Source of the DNA: Quisquiliibacterium sp. | Lineage (GTDB): Bacteria; Pseudomonadota; Gammaproteobacteria; Burkholderiales; Burkholderiaceae_E | Direction: 5' to 3' | Assembly: GCA_023257915.1 (NCBI GenBank) | Contig: JALRBB010000297.1 | Span: forward strand, 1-9,964 | DNA: 9,964 nucleotides | Shown here: positions 1 through 7,144 of the stretch, piece by piece | How the letters are laid out: every line of letters begins with the position of its first letter | Numbering within the stretch: position 1 is the first letter of the stretch | The notes under the pieces: model-generated | What the model was told of the DNA's origin: nothing | Seen by the model: the letters and a program-made list of their open reading frames with translations, nothing else | The model's database searches: none | Translations under genes and position numbers: made by a program

Positions 1-867
1 TCCCGGGCAATCATTCGCGACATGTTTCCGCCGTCGGAGGCTCAACTCATGATGTCTCAGGTCACGATCTTCTTTGGCATTGCGCCGGCGATCGCACCGA
101 TGATCGGCGGGGTGCTGTTCGTACACCTGGGCTGGCATTCGGTGTTCTGGTTCCTCGCGGTGGTCGGCCTCGCACTCTGGGTAGCCAATTTCCGGCTGCT
201 TCCGGAGACGCTGCATGTCTCTCAGCGACAGGCTTTCGAGGTAGCAAACCTGATGCGCGGCTACCTGCAAATGGGGTCCAGCCAGCGGTTCTGGCTGCTT
301 GCGCTGGCAAGCGGGATTCCGTTTAACGGGATGTTTTTGTATGTACTCGCATCGCCCGCATTTCTTGGCGAACATCTGCATCTTGCACCGGACCAGTTTT
401 ACTGGTTTTTTGTGCTGACGATCCTCGGTATTACGGGGGGCGCCTGGGTCAGCGGTCGACTCGCCGGCAAGATCGCGCCACGCCGGCAGATCCGGCATGG
501 GCTGCTGATCATGATGCTGACCGGCTGTACCAATGTGCTTTGCAGCCTGCTCCTCGCACCGCAGGTCTGGTGGGCGCTACCGCTGATTGCGCTCTATGCG
601 TTCGGCTGGGCTCTGATGGTCCCGGTGGTCACGCTGATGGTGCTTGATCTGTTCCCCACCCGACGCGGGATGGCATCTTCGTTGCAAGCGGTCGTTGGCA
701 GCGTCGCAAATGGCATCGTTGCGGGAGTCGTCGCACCGCTGGTCATGCACTCACCTGCCGGGTTGGCGATCGCCTCGTTGTTGATGTTGCAGATCGGCCT
801 GCTGGCCTGGCTTTACCTGCGAAGACGCTGGCCCGAGACGGTACGCGTGTCGAACTTCGGAACATAA
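1..867 (+). CDS. Bcr/CflA-type MFS drug efflux transporter (5' truncated)
   Basis: The reading frame is open from base 1 and ends at the TAA at 865-867, giving the last 288 residues of a protein that is usually about 400 long, so roughly a quarter is missing to the left. The first residues, SRAIIRDMFPPSEA, match the loop after transmembrane helix 4 in the Bcr/CflA family (typically ARAIVRD). They are followed by a helix with the GIAPAIAPMIGG pattern, matching helix 5 of the major facilitator superfamily. About eight hydrophobic segments follow, ending in a short basic tail (LRRRWPET). Family members are inner-membrane proton antiporters that export drugs (bicyclomycin, chloramphenicol, sulfonamides) or small metabolites. 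The substrate here cannot be told. The first in-frame ATG (22) is internal and not the true start. The gene converges on the cyclase with a 16-base gap and no clear terminator hairpin. Confidence 0.9.
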   Translation, partial: SRAIIRDMFPPSEAQLMMSQVTIFFGIAPAIAPMIGGVLFVHLGWHSVFWFLAVVGLALWVANFRLLPETLHVSQRQAFEVANLMRGYLQMGSSQRFWLLALASGIPFNGMFLYVLASPAFLGEHLHLAPDQFYWFFVLTILGITGGAWVSGRLAGKIAPRRQIRHGLLIMMLTGCTNVLCSLLLAPQVWWALPLIALYAFGWALMVPVVTLMVLDLFPTRRGMASSLQAVVGSVANGIVAGVVAPLVMHSPAGLAIASLLMLQIGLLAWLYLRRRWPETVRVSNFGT

Positions 868-883
868 GCCGCTTGGGCAGCGC

Positions 884-2866
884 TCAGGAGCCGGATGCGA
901 CAACCTTGTTGCGTCCGCTTTGCTTGGCGGCATAAAGATTGGCATCCGCAAGGTCTACCGCAGTGCGCTCATCCGGGTCTTCCGGGCGCGCCATCGCAAG
1001 ACCAATGCTCACGCTGATGCTACCTGCAACCGGGTGCGGCATGGCGGCTACCGCGGCCCTGATCTTGTCGGCAACAACGCTGGCCGAGGCCAGATTGGTG
1101 TCCGCCAGCACCGCCAAAAACTCCTCGCCTCCGTAGCGTGCCAAAAAATCGTTATGCCGCAGATCGCCGAGCAGCACCTGGGCAACCTGGCGCAGCACTT
1201 CATCGCCGACACCATGACCGAAGCTGTCGTTGACACCCTTGAAATGATCAATATCGAAAATCAGCACCGCGTACTGGCGACCTCCGCGCCGCAGTGCCGC
1301 GAATTCGATTTGCAAAAGTTCGTTGGCAGCAAGGCGATTGGCCAATCCGGTCAATTCATCGCGTCGCGCAAGATCGCGCAGCATGTCATTGGCCTGAGTC
1401 AGCGCCCTGGTGCGCGCCTGCACCTTCGTTTCGAAGTCGGCGCTGGCACGTATCAGATTCTCCTGCATCGCGACCTGCGCTGAAATGTCGTAGAGCAGTC
1501 CATGGATCAGCCGCAGTTGCTTGTCCTCGCGATATTCATCCTGCAGCACCGCAACGACCGTAATCGGCGTACCGTCGTCACGAAGCAGCGTCATTTCCGT
1601 GACCGGACCCGCCTGCTCGCGAAATCGCTGGAACGCCCCGCCGTAGAGCGCGCTAAAGCGCGTCTCCCAGCTGTCTACGAAAGGTCGATCGAGCAAGCTT
1701 GCGAGCGAGTCGACGCGCAACATCCGCAAGGCCTGCCGATTCGCATCGACCCACAAGCCCTGTGGATCGAGTGCGAAATAGGCGATCGGAAGATGCTGCA
1801 GCAAGCTGCGGAAACGCTCCTCGCTTGCGGCAAGCCGGGCAAACGACGCTTCGCGCTCCTCGCGCTGCGTGGCGACCAATTGTTCGTGCGCACGGACACG
1901 GCGTTGATACACCACCAAACCGAACGCACCGAGCAACGCGAGCAGCAGGTAGACGAGCATCTGCCCGAGTGCCCAGTTCCACCAGATCGCCGTGATCTGA
2001 TCAACCTCGCGACTGACAAAAATTGCTGCGGGCCTGCTGATCCGCAAATTCGGCGCCTGCAGCTTGTGCAGCGCATACATTCGGCGGTCACTGCCTTGAA
2101 AGCCGGCTCCGGTCAGAACTGCATGATGCTGCCCGCCGGCAAGGAAACGCCCGAGCACACTGGCTGGATCGCTACCCAGATTCACACCAGCCAGGCGAGA
2201 CGCGTCCAACGAGCTGAACGCAATAACCCCATCCGGATGGACCAGCATGGCAATCATGTCGGGATGCGAGGTGGCGACCGACAGCAACCGGTGAATCGCT
2301 TCAGGTTCAAACTCGGCAAGCAGATAACCGGAGAATCCATCGTCCTTGTCCCGCAGAACTGCGCCGAGCGCCATCGTGAAGCGCTCGTCCGCGCCCCTGT
2401 AGGGCGCCGTTAGTTGCAGTTGCTGCGGGTCGGTCGCCTTGCGCATCAGCGCAAAATGCGCGTGTTTGGACACATCTGCGCCGATCAAGGCCCGTTGATT
2501 GCTGGTCAGCACCCGCCCAGTTGCGCTGACCAGCAACATCGTTCGAACACCGCTGATCGCACTGCTTGCGACCTCCAAGCGTTGCGCGACGCTCTGGGTG
2601 CGCGACTGCTCGGTGTCATGGGTGCCAATAAGCGTCACCAGCGCGTCGAACGTGAGGTCGACGGCACGCAGGTCTTCCATCACCGCGGTGGAGATCAGTT
2701 CAGCCTGATTACGCAGGCTTGTGACGTCCTTGTCCCAGGCCTGTCGGAAGGCAATGCGCAAATGCGTACCGAGCGCGATCGCGAGAAGCGCGAGCACCAC
2801 CCCCAGCCAGATCCATTGACGGGTGTGCTCACGCGACCTGACAACTGAGGGGGGAGGCGTCGCCAT
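884..2866 (-). CDS. Membrane-bound diguanylate cyclase (Cache-like sensor, PAS, GGDEF)
   Basis: This 660-residue protein should make the second messenger cyclic di-GMP from two GTP. Domains in order: a transmembrane helix near residues 17-37; a periplasmic domain of about 260 residues resembling the double-Cache sensors of diguanylate cyclases; a second helix near 297-322; a PAS domain near 348-465; a coiled coil near 468-503; and a C-terminal GGDEF domain from about 500. The active-site loop is an intact GGEEF (579-583). It is preceded at the correct five-residue distance by RHND (570-573), the RxxD inhibitory site, so the enzyme should be active and feedback-inhibited by its product. The ligand of the Cache-like domain is unknown. 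I chose the ATG at 2864-2866. An in-frame GTG at 2909-2911 would add 15 residues (VFVAGARTCENGA) that do not look like part of the domain. The Shine-Dalgarno is weak at either start. The gene lies 72 bases downstream of the amidohydrolase on the same strand and could be co-transcribed with it. Confidence 0.93.
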   Translation of the reverse strand: MATPPPSVVRSREHTRQWIWLGVVLALLAIALGTHLRIAFRQAWDKDVTSLRNQAELISTAVMEDLRAVDLTFDALVTLIGTHDTEQSRTQSVAQRLEVASSAISGVRTMLLVSATGRVLTSNQRALIGADVSKHAHFALMRKATDPQQLQLTAPYRGADERFTMALGAVLRDKDDGFSGYLLAEFEPEAIHRLLSVATSHPDMIAMLVHPDGVIAFSSLDASRLAGVNLGSDPASVLGRFLAGGQHHAVLTGAGFQGSDRRMYALHKLQAPNLRISRPAAIFVSREVDQITAIWWNWALGQMLVYLLLALLGAFGLVVYQRRVRAHEQLVATQREEREASFARLAASEERFRSLLQHLPIAYFALDPQGLWVDANRQALRMLRVDSLASLLDRPFVDSWETRFSALYGGAFQRFREQAGPVTEMTLLRDDGTPITVVAVLQDEYREDKQLRLIHGLLYDISAQVAMQENLIRASADFETKVQARTRALTQANDMLRDLARRDELTGLANRLAANELLQIEFAALRRGGRQYAVLIFDIDHFKGVNDSFGHGVGDEVLRQVAQVLLGDLRHNDFLARYGGEEFLAVLADTNLASASVVADKIRAAVAAMPHPVAGSISVSIGLAMARPEDPDERTAVDLADANLYAAKQSGRNKVVASGS

Positions 2867-2913
2867 TGCGCCATTCTCGCAAGTGCGGGCTCCGGCGACA
2901 AACACGCCCACAG

Positions 2914-2927
2914 GCCTTAGCTAAGGC
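2914..2927. repeat. 14-bp perfect palindrome upstream of the cyclase gene
   Basis: GCCTTAGCTAAGGC is identical to its own reverse complement. It lies in the short gap between the amidohydrolase stop and the cyclase start, about 48 bases upstream of the cyclase ATG. The position would suit an operator or a short hairpin. It has no loop and no following T-run on either strand, so it is a poor candidate for an intrinsic terminator. No second copy was noticed in the window. Confidence 0.4.
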
Positions 2928-2938
2928 TGCGACCCGGT

Positions 2939-4681
2939 TCAGGCAATCCTGGCATCGGCTTGGACGACTCGCGCTCCGCGAACCAACCGACCGGGGAGCG
3001 CGCCGGTTGGTTTGCCGTCCCGATACGTCACCACGCCGGAGACGATTGTTGCGGCATATCCCTCCGCCCGCTGGCGCATTCGCCGCCCGCCCGCAGGAAG
3101 GTCGTAAACGACGTCCGGAAGCTGCAGCGCAAGGCGCTCAAAATCAATCAAGTTCAGATCCGCCTTCATGCCGACGGCAAGATGACCGCGATCATTCAAT
3201 CCGGCCAGCCTGGCAGGCTCGCTGGTCAGCGCGGCAACCGCCGAGGCGAGGTCGATACGTTCGTTTGCCTCGGCATCTCGGGCCCAACGGGTCAAAAAGT
3301 AGGTCGGAAAGCTCGCGTCGCAGATCATTCCGTAATGCGCCCCGCCATCGCCAAGACCCACCACGGTCTGTGGATGCCCGATCATCTGGCGCACTGCGGC
3401 GAGATTGCCGTCGCGATAGTTGGCTCCCGGCAGATAAAACAAGGCCCTGCCCTCGTCGCGAAGCAGCAAGTCATAGGCGAACTCCTCAATCGAAAGACCC
3501 GCCGCCTTCGCGAGGCGATCCAGCCTGCCGGAAGGATGCGGCTCGTATTCAGCCCGATCGGTCCATGCGTACGCATAAGCAAAAGCCTTGACGGTCTTCA
3601 GATAGACCGGATTGCTGTCCTGTGGCTGCTCGGCGAGCAGTCGCGCGCGAAATTCGGGATCACGCATCCGGGCGACCCGCTTGGCAAGCGGCAGGTGCGC
3701 GATCTGCCGATAGCTCGGATGCAGTGCGAACGGATGAAAACTCAACTCAAGCCCGTAGAGCATTCCGACCGGGCGCGGCGCAACCTGAGCCCTGATTTGC
3801 AGGCCCTCGGCAGCTGCCTGCGTCAGCTCGTCCAACGAAACACGCCAGGCGCTCTCGTCACCGGTCGGCATCTGAATCAGGGTGTACGACAGTGGCCGGC
3901 CGCTTCGCTGCGCCAGGCGTTTCATCAGTGCGAACTCTTCGCGGGCGTCACCCATCGGAGCGGGAATTAGCTGAAACACGCCGCTGCCCGCGTCTTTCAG
4001 GCCATCGGCAAGCGCGGCAAGTTCTGCTTCATCCGAATGCAGACTGGGGGCAAGGTCGCCGGCCTTGGTCCGATGCAGCAGGTTTCGTGAACTGGTCACG
4101 CCCAGTGCGCCGGCCCGGACCGCCTCGGCGGTGAGCGAACGCATACGTGCCAGATCGTCGGCGCTCGGCGGCTGATCGGTCAACGCTCGCTCACCCATCA
4201 CAAACACGCGCAGCGCCGAATGGGGCAGCTGCGCGGCCACATCGACATCAAACTGCCGGCCTTGCAGCGCATCCAGGTAATCCGGGAAGGTCTGCCAGTT
4301 CCACGGCAGACCTTCGGTCATCACCACCTCCGGAACGTCTTCCACCCCTTCCATCAGGTCGACCAGCATCCCGCGCTCATCGGGTCGACATGGCGCGAAA
4401 CCGACCCCGCAGTTGCCCATGACGACCGACGTCACGCCATGGCCAGAGGACGGATCCAGTCGGTTCTCCCAGGTAGCCTGCCCGTCGTAGTGGGTATGCA
4501 CATCGACAAAGCCGGGCGTGACGATCAGCCCGCCAGCATCGATGTGCTGATCTGCGCTCGCGCCGACGTCGCCGATGGCCGCAATTCGCCCATCGCGGAT
4601 GGCAATATCGGCACGCCGGGGCGCGGCTCCGGTTCCGTCGACCACGGTGCCGCCACGAATAATCAGATCGAAATCAGCCAA
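2939..4681 (-). CDS. Amidohydrolase, N-acyl-D-amino-acid deacylase superfamily (COG3653-like)
   Basis: This is a 580-residue cytosolic metal-dependent hydrolase of the amidohydrolase-3 group. The N-terminal small beta domain (IIRGGTVVDGTGA) leads into the first metal motif, VTPGFVDVHTHYDG, with H62 and H64. C91 in MGNCGVGF matches the metal-bridging cysteine of D-aminoacylases. D445 in GLGDGGAH matches the catalytic aspartate of the last barrel strand. The two middle histidines of classical D-aminoacylase (the HxR segment and the next strand) are not seen where expected: those stretches read GVFQLIPAP (near 234-242) and LSYTLIQ (264-270). This is a trait I associate with a distinct family of about 580 residues that is usually annotated as D-aminoacylase without biochemical proof. 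The predicted substrate is an N-acyl amino acid or another amide, and the exact one is unknown. The start is TTG, supported by AGGAG six bases upstream. Confidence 0.88.
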   Translation of the reverse strand: MADFDLIIRGGTVVDGTGAAPRRADIAIRDGRIAAIGDVGASADQHIDAGGLIVTPGFVDVHTHYDGQATWENRLDPSSGHGVTSVVMGNCGVGFAPCRPDERGMLVDLMEGVEDVPEVVMTEGLPWNWQTFPDYLDALQGRQFDVDVAAQLPHSALRVFVMGERALTDQPPSADDLARMRSLTAEAVRAGALGVTSSRNLLHRTKAGDLAPSLHSDEAELAALADGLKDAGSGVFQLIPAPMGDAREEFALMKRLAQRSGRPLSYTLIQMPTGDESAWRVSLDELTQAAAEGLQIRAQVAPRPVGMLYGLELSFHPFALHPSYRQIAHLPLAKRVARMRDPEFRARLLAEQPQDSNPVYLKTVKAFAYAYAWTDRAEYEPHPSGRLDRLAKAAGLSIEEFAYDLLLRDEGRALFYLPGANYRDGNLAAVRQMIGHPQTVVGLGDGGAHYGMICDASFPTYFLTRWARDAEANERIDLASAVAALTSEPARLAGLNDRGHLAVGMKADLNLIDFERLALQLPDVVYDLPAGGRRMRQRAEGYAATIVSGVVTYRDGKPTGALPGRLVRGARVVQADARIA

Positions 4682-4878
4682 GGCATGCTCCTGTCAGGTC
4701 GGGCCCACACCCGAGTTGGCGGGCACTTGATTCAATACCACGGGAGCGACGGCAATTGAACTGCGATTGCTCAGCAGGCAAAACCTGTCAGCGGCTCCCG
4801 GCCGACTCCCCCACACCGCGAACAGCACGAATTCATGGCAACATTGAGGCAGTACATCACGCTTGAAGAGAACAAGCC
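4682..4878. other. Divergent intergenic region between amidohydrolase and cupin
   Basis: This is the longest gene-free stretch (197 bases), and both flanking genes must be driven from it. I found no convincing -35/-10 pair on either strand. It holds the AGGAG of the amidohydrolase at one end and a purine-rich GAAGAG (4865-4870), eight bases before the cupin ATG, at the other. A small inverted repeat (CAGG, CAAAA, CCTG at 4775-4787) is too short to call a regulatory hairpin. No small gene or RNA is supported. Confidence 0.5.
4688..4692 (-). promoter_or_regulatory. Shine-Dalgarno fixing a TTG start
   Basis: On the minus strand the sequence reads AGGAG, then CATGCC (6 bases), then TTG GCT GAT. 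The spacing is ideal for the TTG at 4679-4681. The ATG inside the spacer is out of frame (offset 5) and too close to the Shine-Dalgarno. The protein starting at TTG begins exactly where the family normally does (MADFDLIIRGGTVV). Confidence 0.7.
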
Positions 4879-5160
4879 ATGCAGATGCCCAGCTTCGAAG
4901 AATTTAAAGCCACGTCTCTTGCTGCCGGATACGATGAGGTTCTGGTTCGCGAATGGCAGGCGAACCAGGAAATTGCCTCGCATGATCACCCGTTTGCAGT
5001 CACCGCGCTGGTGGTGAAGGGCGAAATGTGGCTGACGCTCGACGGTCAGACGAGACATCTGCTTCCGGGTGATCGTTTCGAGGTTGGCTTACGCACTCAG
5101 CACGCCGAACGTTATGGTCCGCAAGGGACTACCTTCTGGGTCGCCAGAAAGAACGGTTGA
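4879..5160 (+). CDS. Small single-domain cupin protein
   Basis: This 93-residue protein covers one cupin barrel and little else. Cupin motif 1 is seen as HDHPFAVTALVVKGE, with metal-ligand candidates H35, H37 and E49. Motif 2 is PGDRFEVGLRTQH, with H75 at the expected place, so a mononuclear metal site is likely. The N-terminal 20 residues (MPSFEEFKATSLAAGYDEVL) are helical-looking. Small stand-alone cupins of this sort include dioxygenase-like enzymes, isomerases and binding proteins, and the family alone does not give the reaction. The ATG at 4879 is preceded by GAAGAG at suitable spacing. The gene stands alone on its strand. It converges on the kinase gene with only nine bases between stop codons and no visible terminator. 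Confidence 0.85.
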   Translation: MQMPSFEEFKATSLAAGYDEVLVREWQANQEIASHDHPFAVTALVVKGEMWLTLDGQTRHLLPGDRFEVGLRTQHAERYGPQGTTFWVARKNG

Positions 5161-5169
5161 TCTGAAACT

Positions 5170-6528
5170 TCATCTGGACACCCTAGGATCACCCAGCCAG
5201 CGTTGCAGACATTCGCGCAAGGCGCGAAAGCTCACTGGCTTTGCAAGCACGTCGTCCATGCCTGCGGCGAAACAGTTGTCGCGCTCTTCGCTGAACACTC
5301 CGGCGGTCAACGCGATGACCGGAGTTCGATCAAGCCCGTTGGATACCTCGTATTCACGGATCTTTCTCGTCGCCTCGAGCCCGTCCATGTGCGGCATTTG
5401 CACGTCCATCATGATCAACGCATTGCCCTGGCCAGACCGGACTCGCGCAAGGCCCTGCACGCCGTCAACCGCCTCGTCGCAAACGATGCCCAGACGCGAG
5501 AGCATTCCCCGGATGACTGCCCGGTTCGCGTCGACGTCTTCAACGACCAGCACCCTGATTCCCTCAAACGTGTCCTGCAGTTCGCGAACAGGGGCTTTCG
5601 GCGCCAGGGCTTGAACGTCGCCAAGCGGCAAGCGTACCGTGAAGCAGAAGCGAGATCCTTCCCCAGGCTCGCTGGTGACTTCGATCTTGCCGGCCATCGC
5701 CTCGCACAGTCTGGCGCAAATGACCAGGCCCAGGCCGGTGCCACCAAATCGGCGCGTCGTCGACGAGTCGATCTGCGAAAAGGACTTGAACAGCAGGCTC
5801 ATGCGATCAGCGGGTATTCCGATCCCGGTATCAGCGACCTCGCATCGCAGTACAGCCAGCGGCGGCACCACAGATGCATCGAGCGATGACTCCACCCTTA
5901 CGGTGACACCGCCACTCTGGGTGAACTTCAAGGCATTCGAGAGCAGGTTCGACAAAATTTGCCGCAGCCTGGTGCTGTCACCGATCAGGGCACTTGGCAA
6001 TTGATCGGATTTCTCCAGCCTGAGCGTGAGGCCCTTGGCGTGTGCCAAGGGGGCGTGAAGCTCGAGCACGCTATTGAGTTCGCGATGTGGATCGAATGTA
6101 TTTCGCTCCATTGCGAGCTTGCCGGCTTCGATCTTCGAAAAATCGAGAATGTCATTGATCAGAACCAGCAGATCGTCGCCGCTGCGTCGAACCGTTGCAA
6201 GCTGATCGGCCTGCTCGACGGTCAGGCGTGAGTCGGCGAGTAATTCCGCCATGCCAAGGATGCCATTGAGCGGCGTTCGGATCTCGTGACTCATCACGGC
6301 CAGGAATTCGCTCTTGGCCCTGGTCGCAGCCTCGGCCTGCGCGAGCGCACCTCTTAGCTGGGCGGTACGTTCGGCGACCTGCGCCTCGAGCTCGGCCGCC
6401 ATTTTGCGTAGCGCCTGGTTCGCATCGAAGAGCTCACGGCTCTTTCGTTCGAGCAATTGCTCAGCCTCTTTGCGAGCTGCGCGCTCGCGCTCGATGCGTC
6501 GTGCAAGCTTCTCGAGATCGTCGGACAT
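5170..6528 (-). CDS. hnoK: Cytosolic hybrid sensor histidine kinase paired with H-NOX
   Basis: This 452-residue kinase has no transmembrane segment and no recognisable sensor domain. It has an N-terminal charged coiled coil (about residues 4-70), HisKA with phospho-acceptor H81 in [10 protein letters not shown], and a complete HATPase (N box [11 protein letters not shown]1 DTGIGIP, F box [10 protein letters not shown]2 GGTGLGL). The C-terminal receiver has acidic pocket VVEDVD, phospho-acceptor D375 in [12 protein letters not shown]408 and K430. All catalytic residues are present. The ATG at 6526-6528 lies 7 bases after the H-NOX stop, so the two genes are almost certainly one transcript and probably translationally coupled. 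A longer in-frame start at 6639 would overlap H-NOX by about 100 bases and add a disordered tail, so I rejected it. In characterised bacterial pairs, NO-bound H-NOX controls autophosphorylation of such a kinase in trans. The receiver implies a further HPt and response regulator, neither of which is in the window. The symbol is given by analogy. Confidence 0.92.
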   Translation of the reverse strand: MSDDLEKLARRIERERAARKEAEQLLERKSRELFDANQALRKMAAELEAQVAERTAQLRGALAQAEAATRAKSEFLAVMSHEIRTPLNGILGMAELLADSRLTVEQADQLATVRRSGDDLLVLINDILDFSKIEAGKLAMERNTFDPHRELNSVLELHAPLAHAKGLTLRLEKSDQLPSALIGDSTRLRQILSNLLSNALKFTQSGGVTVRVESSLDASVVPPLAVLRCEVADTGIGIPADRMSLLFKSFSQIDSSTTRRFGGTGLGLVICARLCEAMAGKIEVTSEPGEGSRFCFTVRLPLGDVQALAPKAPVRELQDTFEGIRVLVVEDVDANRAVIRGMLSRLGIVCDEAVDGVQGLARVRSGQGNALIMMDVQMPHMDGLEATRKIREYEVSNGLDRTPVIALTAGVFSEERDNCFAAGMDDVLAKPVSFRALRECLQRWLGDPRVSR

Positions 6529-6535
6529 CTGGGGC

Positions 6536-7081
6536 TCAGGCGCCACGCGTGAGCTCGAATCGCTCCGCGCGTCCCGGACCATCACCGACGGTGCTCCTGG
6601 ACAAAGCGATACTCTCCCCGAAATGCTTGATGCATCCAAGGATCAGCCCTTCGCAGAGATCTTCGAAGTGCCTGATCGAGCGATAGACCATGACCATCGT
6701 GCCCTTGGCCGGATGCTCAATATCAAAGCGCGGCAATTGCGCGTCCGGATACAGCTTTCGCACTTCAGAGTGAATCACGTCCTCGATGCCGGACAGAAAT
6801 GAAAATACATCGGCACGGGCGGAAATCATTTGCGGATACGACAGGGCAAATTGCGCGAACAGATATTCGCCAAAAGCCTTGAGAAGATCCGGCACCGCAA
6901 TGCCGGAATGCTGTGACAAGGACACCACCAGCGCGACGATCTCCTCGTGCGAATAGGTTCCGACCGACGTGTACGCGCCTCCGTTTTCGGGATTCGCATC
7001 ACGAAGGATGTCATCGACCATGTCGGCCGAAAATTTCTCCTCGACCATCTCGAGGAACACTGTGAAGACGACGCCTTTCAT
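6536..7081 (-). CDS. hnoX: H-NOX heme protein, probable nitric oxide sensor
   Basis: This 181-residue protein is a stand-alone H-NOX (HNOB) domain of normal length. It starts with the family signature [17 protein letters not shown] and has [15 protein letters not shown] near 34-48. The proximal heme ligand is H104, in [14 protein letters not shown]117 (LPRF) matches the conserved heme-distorting proline. Y133, S135 and R137 form the YxSxR motif that holds the heme propionates. Five residues after that arginine is L142, the place of the distal tyrosine (Tyr140) that stabilises O2 in the Thermoanaerobacter protein. Its absence predicts selective NO binding and no stable O2 complex. The ATG at 7079-7081 follows GGAG by five bases. 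The next gene is the kinase, 7 bases on. The alcohol dehydrogenase ends 63 bases upstream on the same strand. Confidence 0.95.
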   Translation of the reverse strand: MKGVVFTVFLEMVEEKFSADMVDDILRDANPENGGAYTSVGTYSHEEIVALVVSLSQHSGIAVPDLLKAFGEYLFAQFALSYPQMISARADVFSFLSGIEDVIHSEVRKLYPDAQLPRFDIEHPAKGTMVMVYRSIRHFEDLCEGLILGCIKHFGESIALSRSTVGDGPGRAERFELTRGA

Positions 7082-7125
7082 AGATTCTCCAGAACCAGAC
7101 TCATTCGGTGATAACGGCAGAATCT
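7082..7125 (-). promoter_or_regulatory. H-NOX leader: Shine-Dalgarno and possible weak hairpin
   Basis: On the minus strand GGAG (7090-7087) lies five bases before the H-NOX ATG. The seven bases just upstream of the ATG, AGAATCT, are the exact reverse complement of AGATTCT at 7125-7119, with 30 bases between. Pairing would cover half of the Shine-Dalgarno. The stem is short and AT-rich, so any effect on translation is speculative. No promoter was recognised in this 63-base gap, which is consistent with read-through from the dehydrogenase gene. Confidence 0.35.
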
Positions 7126-7144
7126 GCGCTTGCCCCCCTCGAAC

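Noticed and set aside
868..883. Possible shared terminator between the convergent transporter and cyclase genes
   Set aside because: The 16-base gap has no inverted repeat with adequate stem and no T-run on either strand. The same holds for the nine-base gap at 5161-5169.
1502..2413. Long plus-strand open frame (303 codons) antisense to the cyclase
   Set aside because: The translation is rich in Arg, Gln and His with no recognisable motif. It is the shadow of a GC-rich gene with a clear Cache-PAS-GGDEF product on the other strand.
2867..2911. GTG start at 2911 for the diguanylate cyclase
   Set aside because: It adds 15 residues without domain character and has no better Shine-Dalgarno. The ATG at 2866 gives a conventional short cytosolic N-terminus before the first membrane helix.
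2960..3970. Long plus-strand open frame (336 codons) antisense to the amidohydrolase
   Set aside because: It has no domain motif and a basic, low-complexity composition. The opposite strand encodes an intact amidohydrolase with metal motifs.
4775..4787. Small stem-loop CAGG/CAAAA/CCTG in the divergent gap
   Set aside because: The stem has only four solid base pairs with no T-run after it, which is expected by chance in GC-rich DNA.
6529..6639. Longer kinase start at 6639
   Set aside because: It would overlap the H-NOX gene by over 100 bases and add a disordered Ser/Arg/Pro stretch. The ATG at 6528 lies 7 bases after the H-NOX stop and begins the coiled coil.
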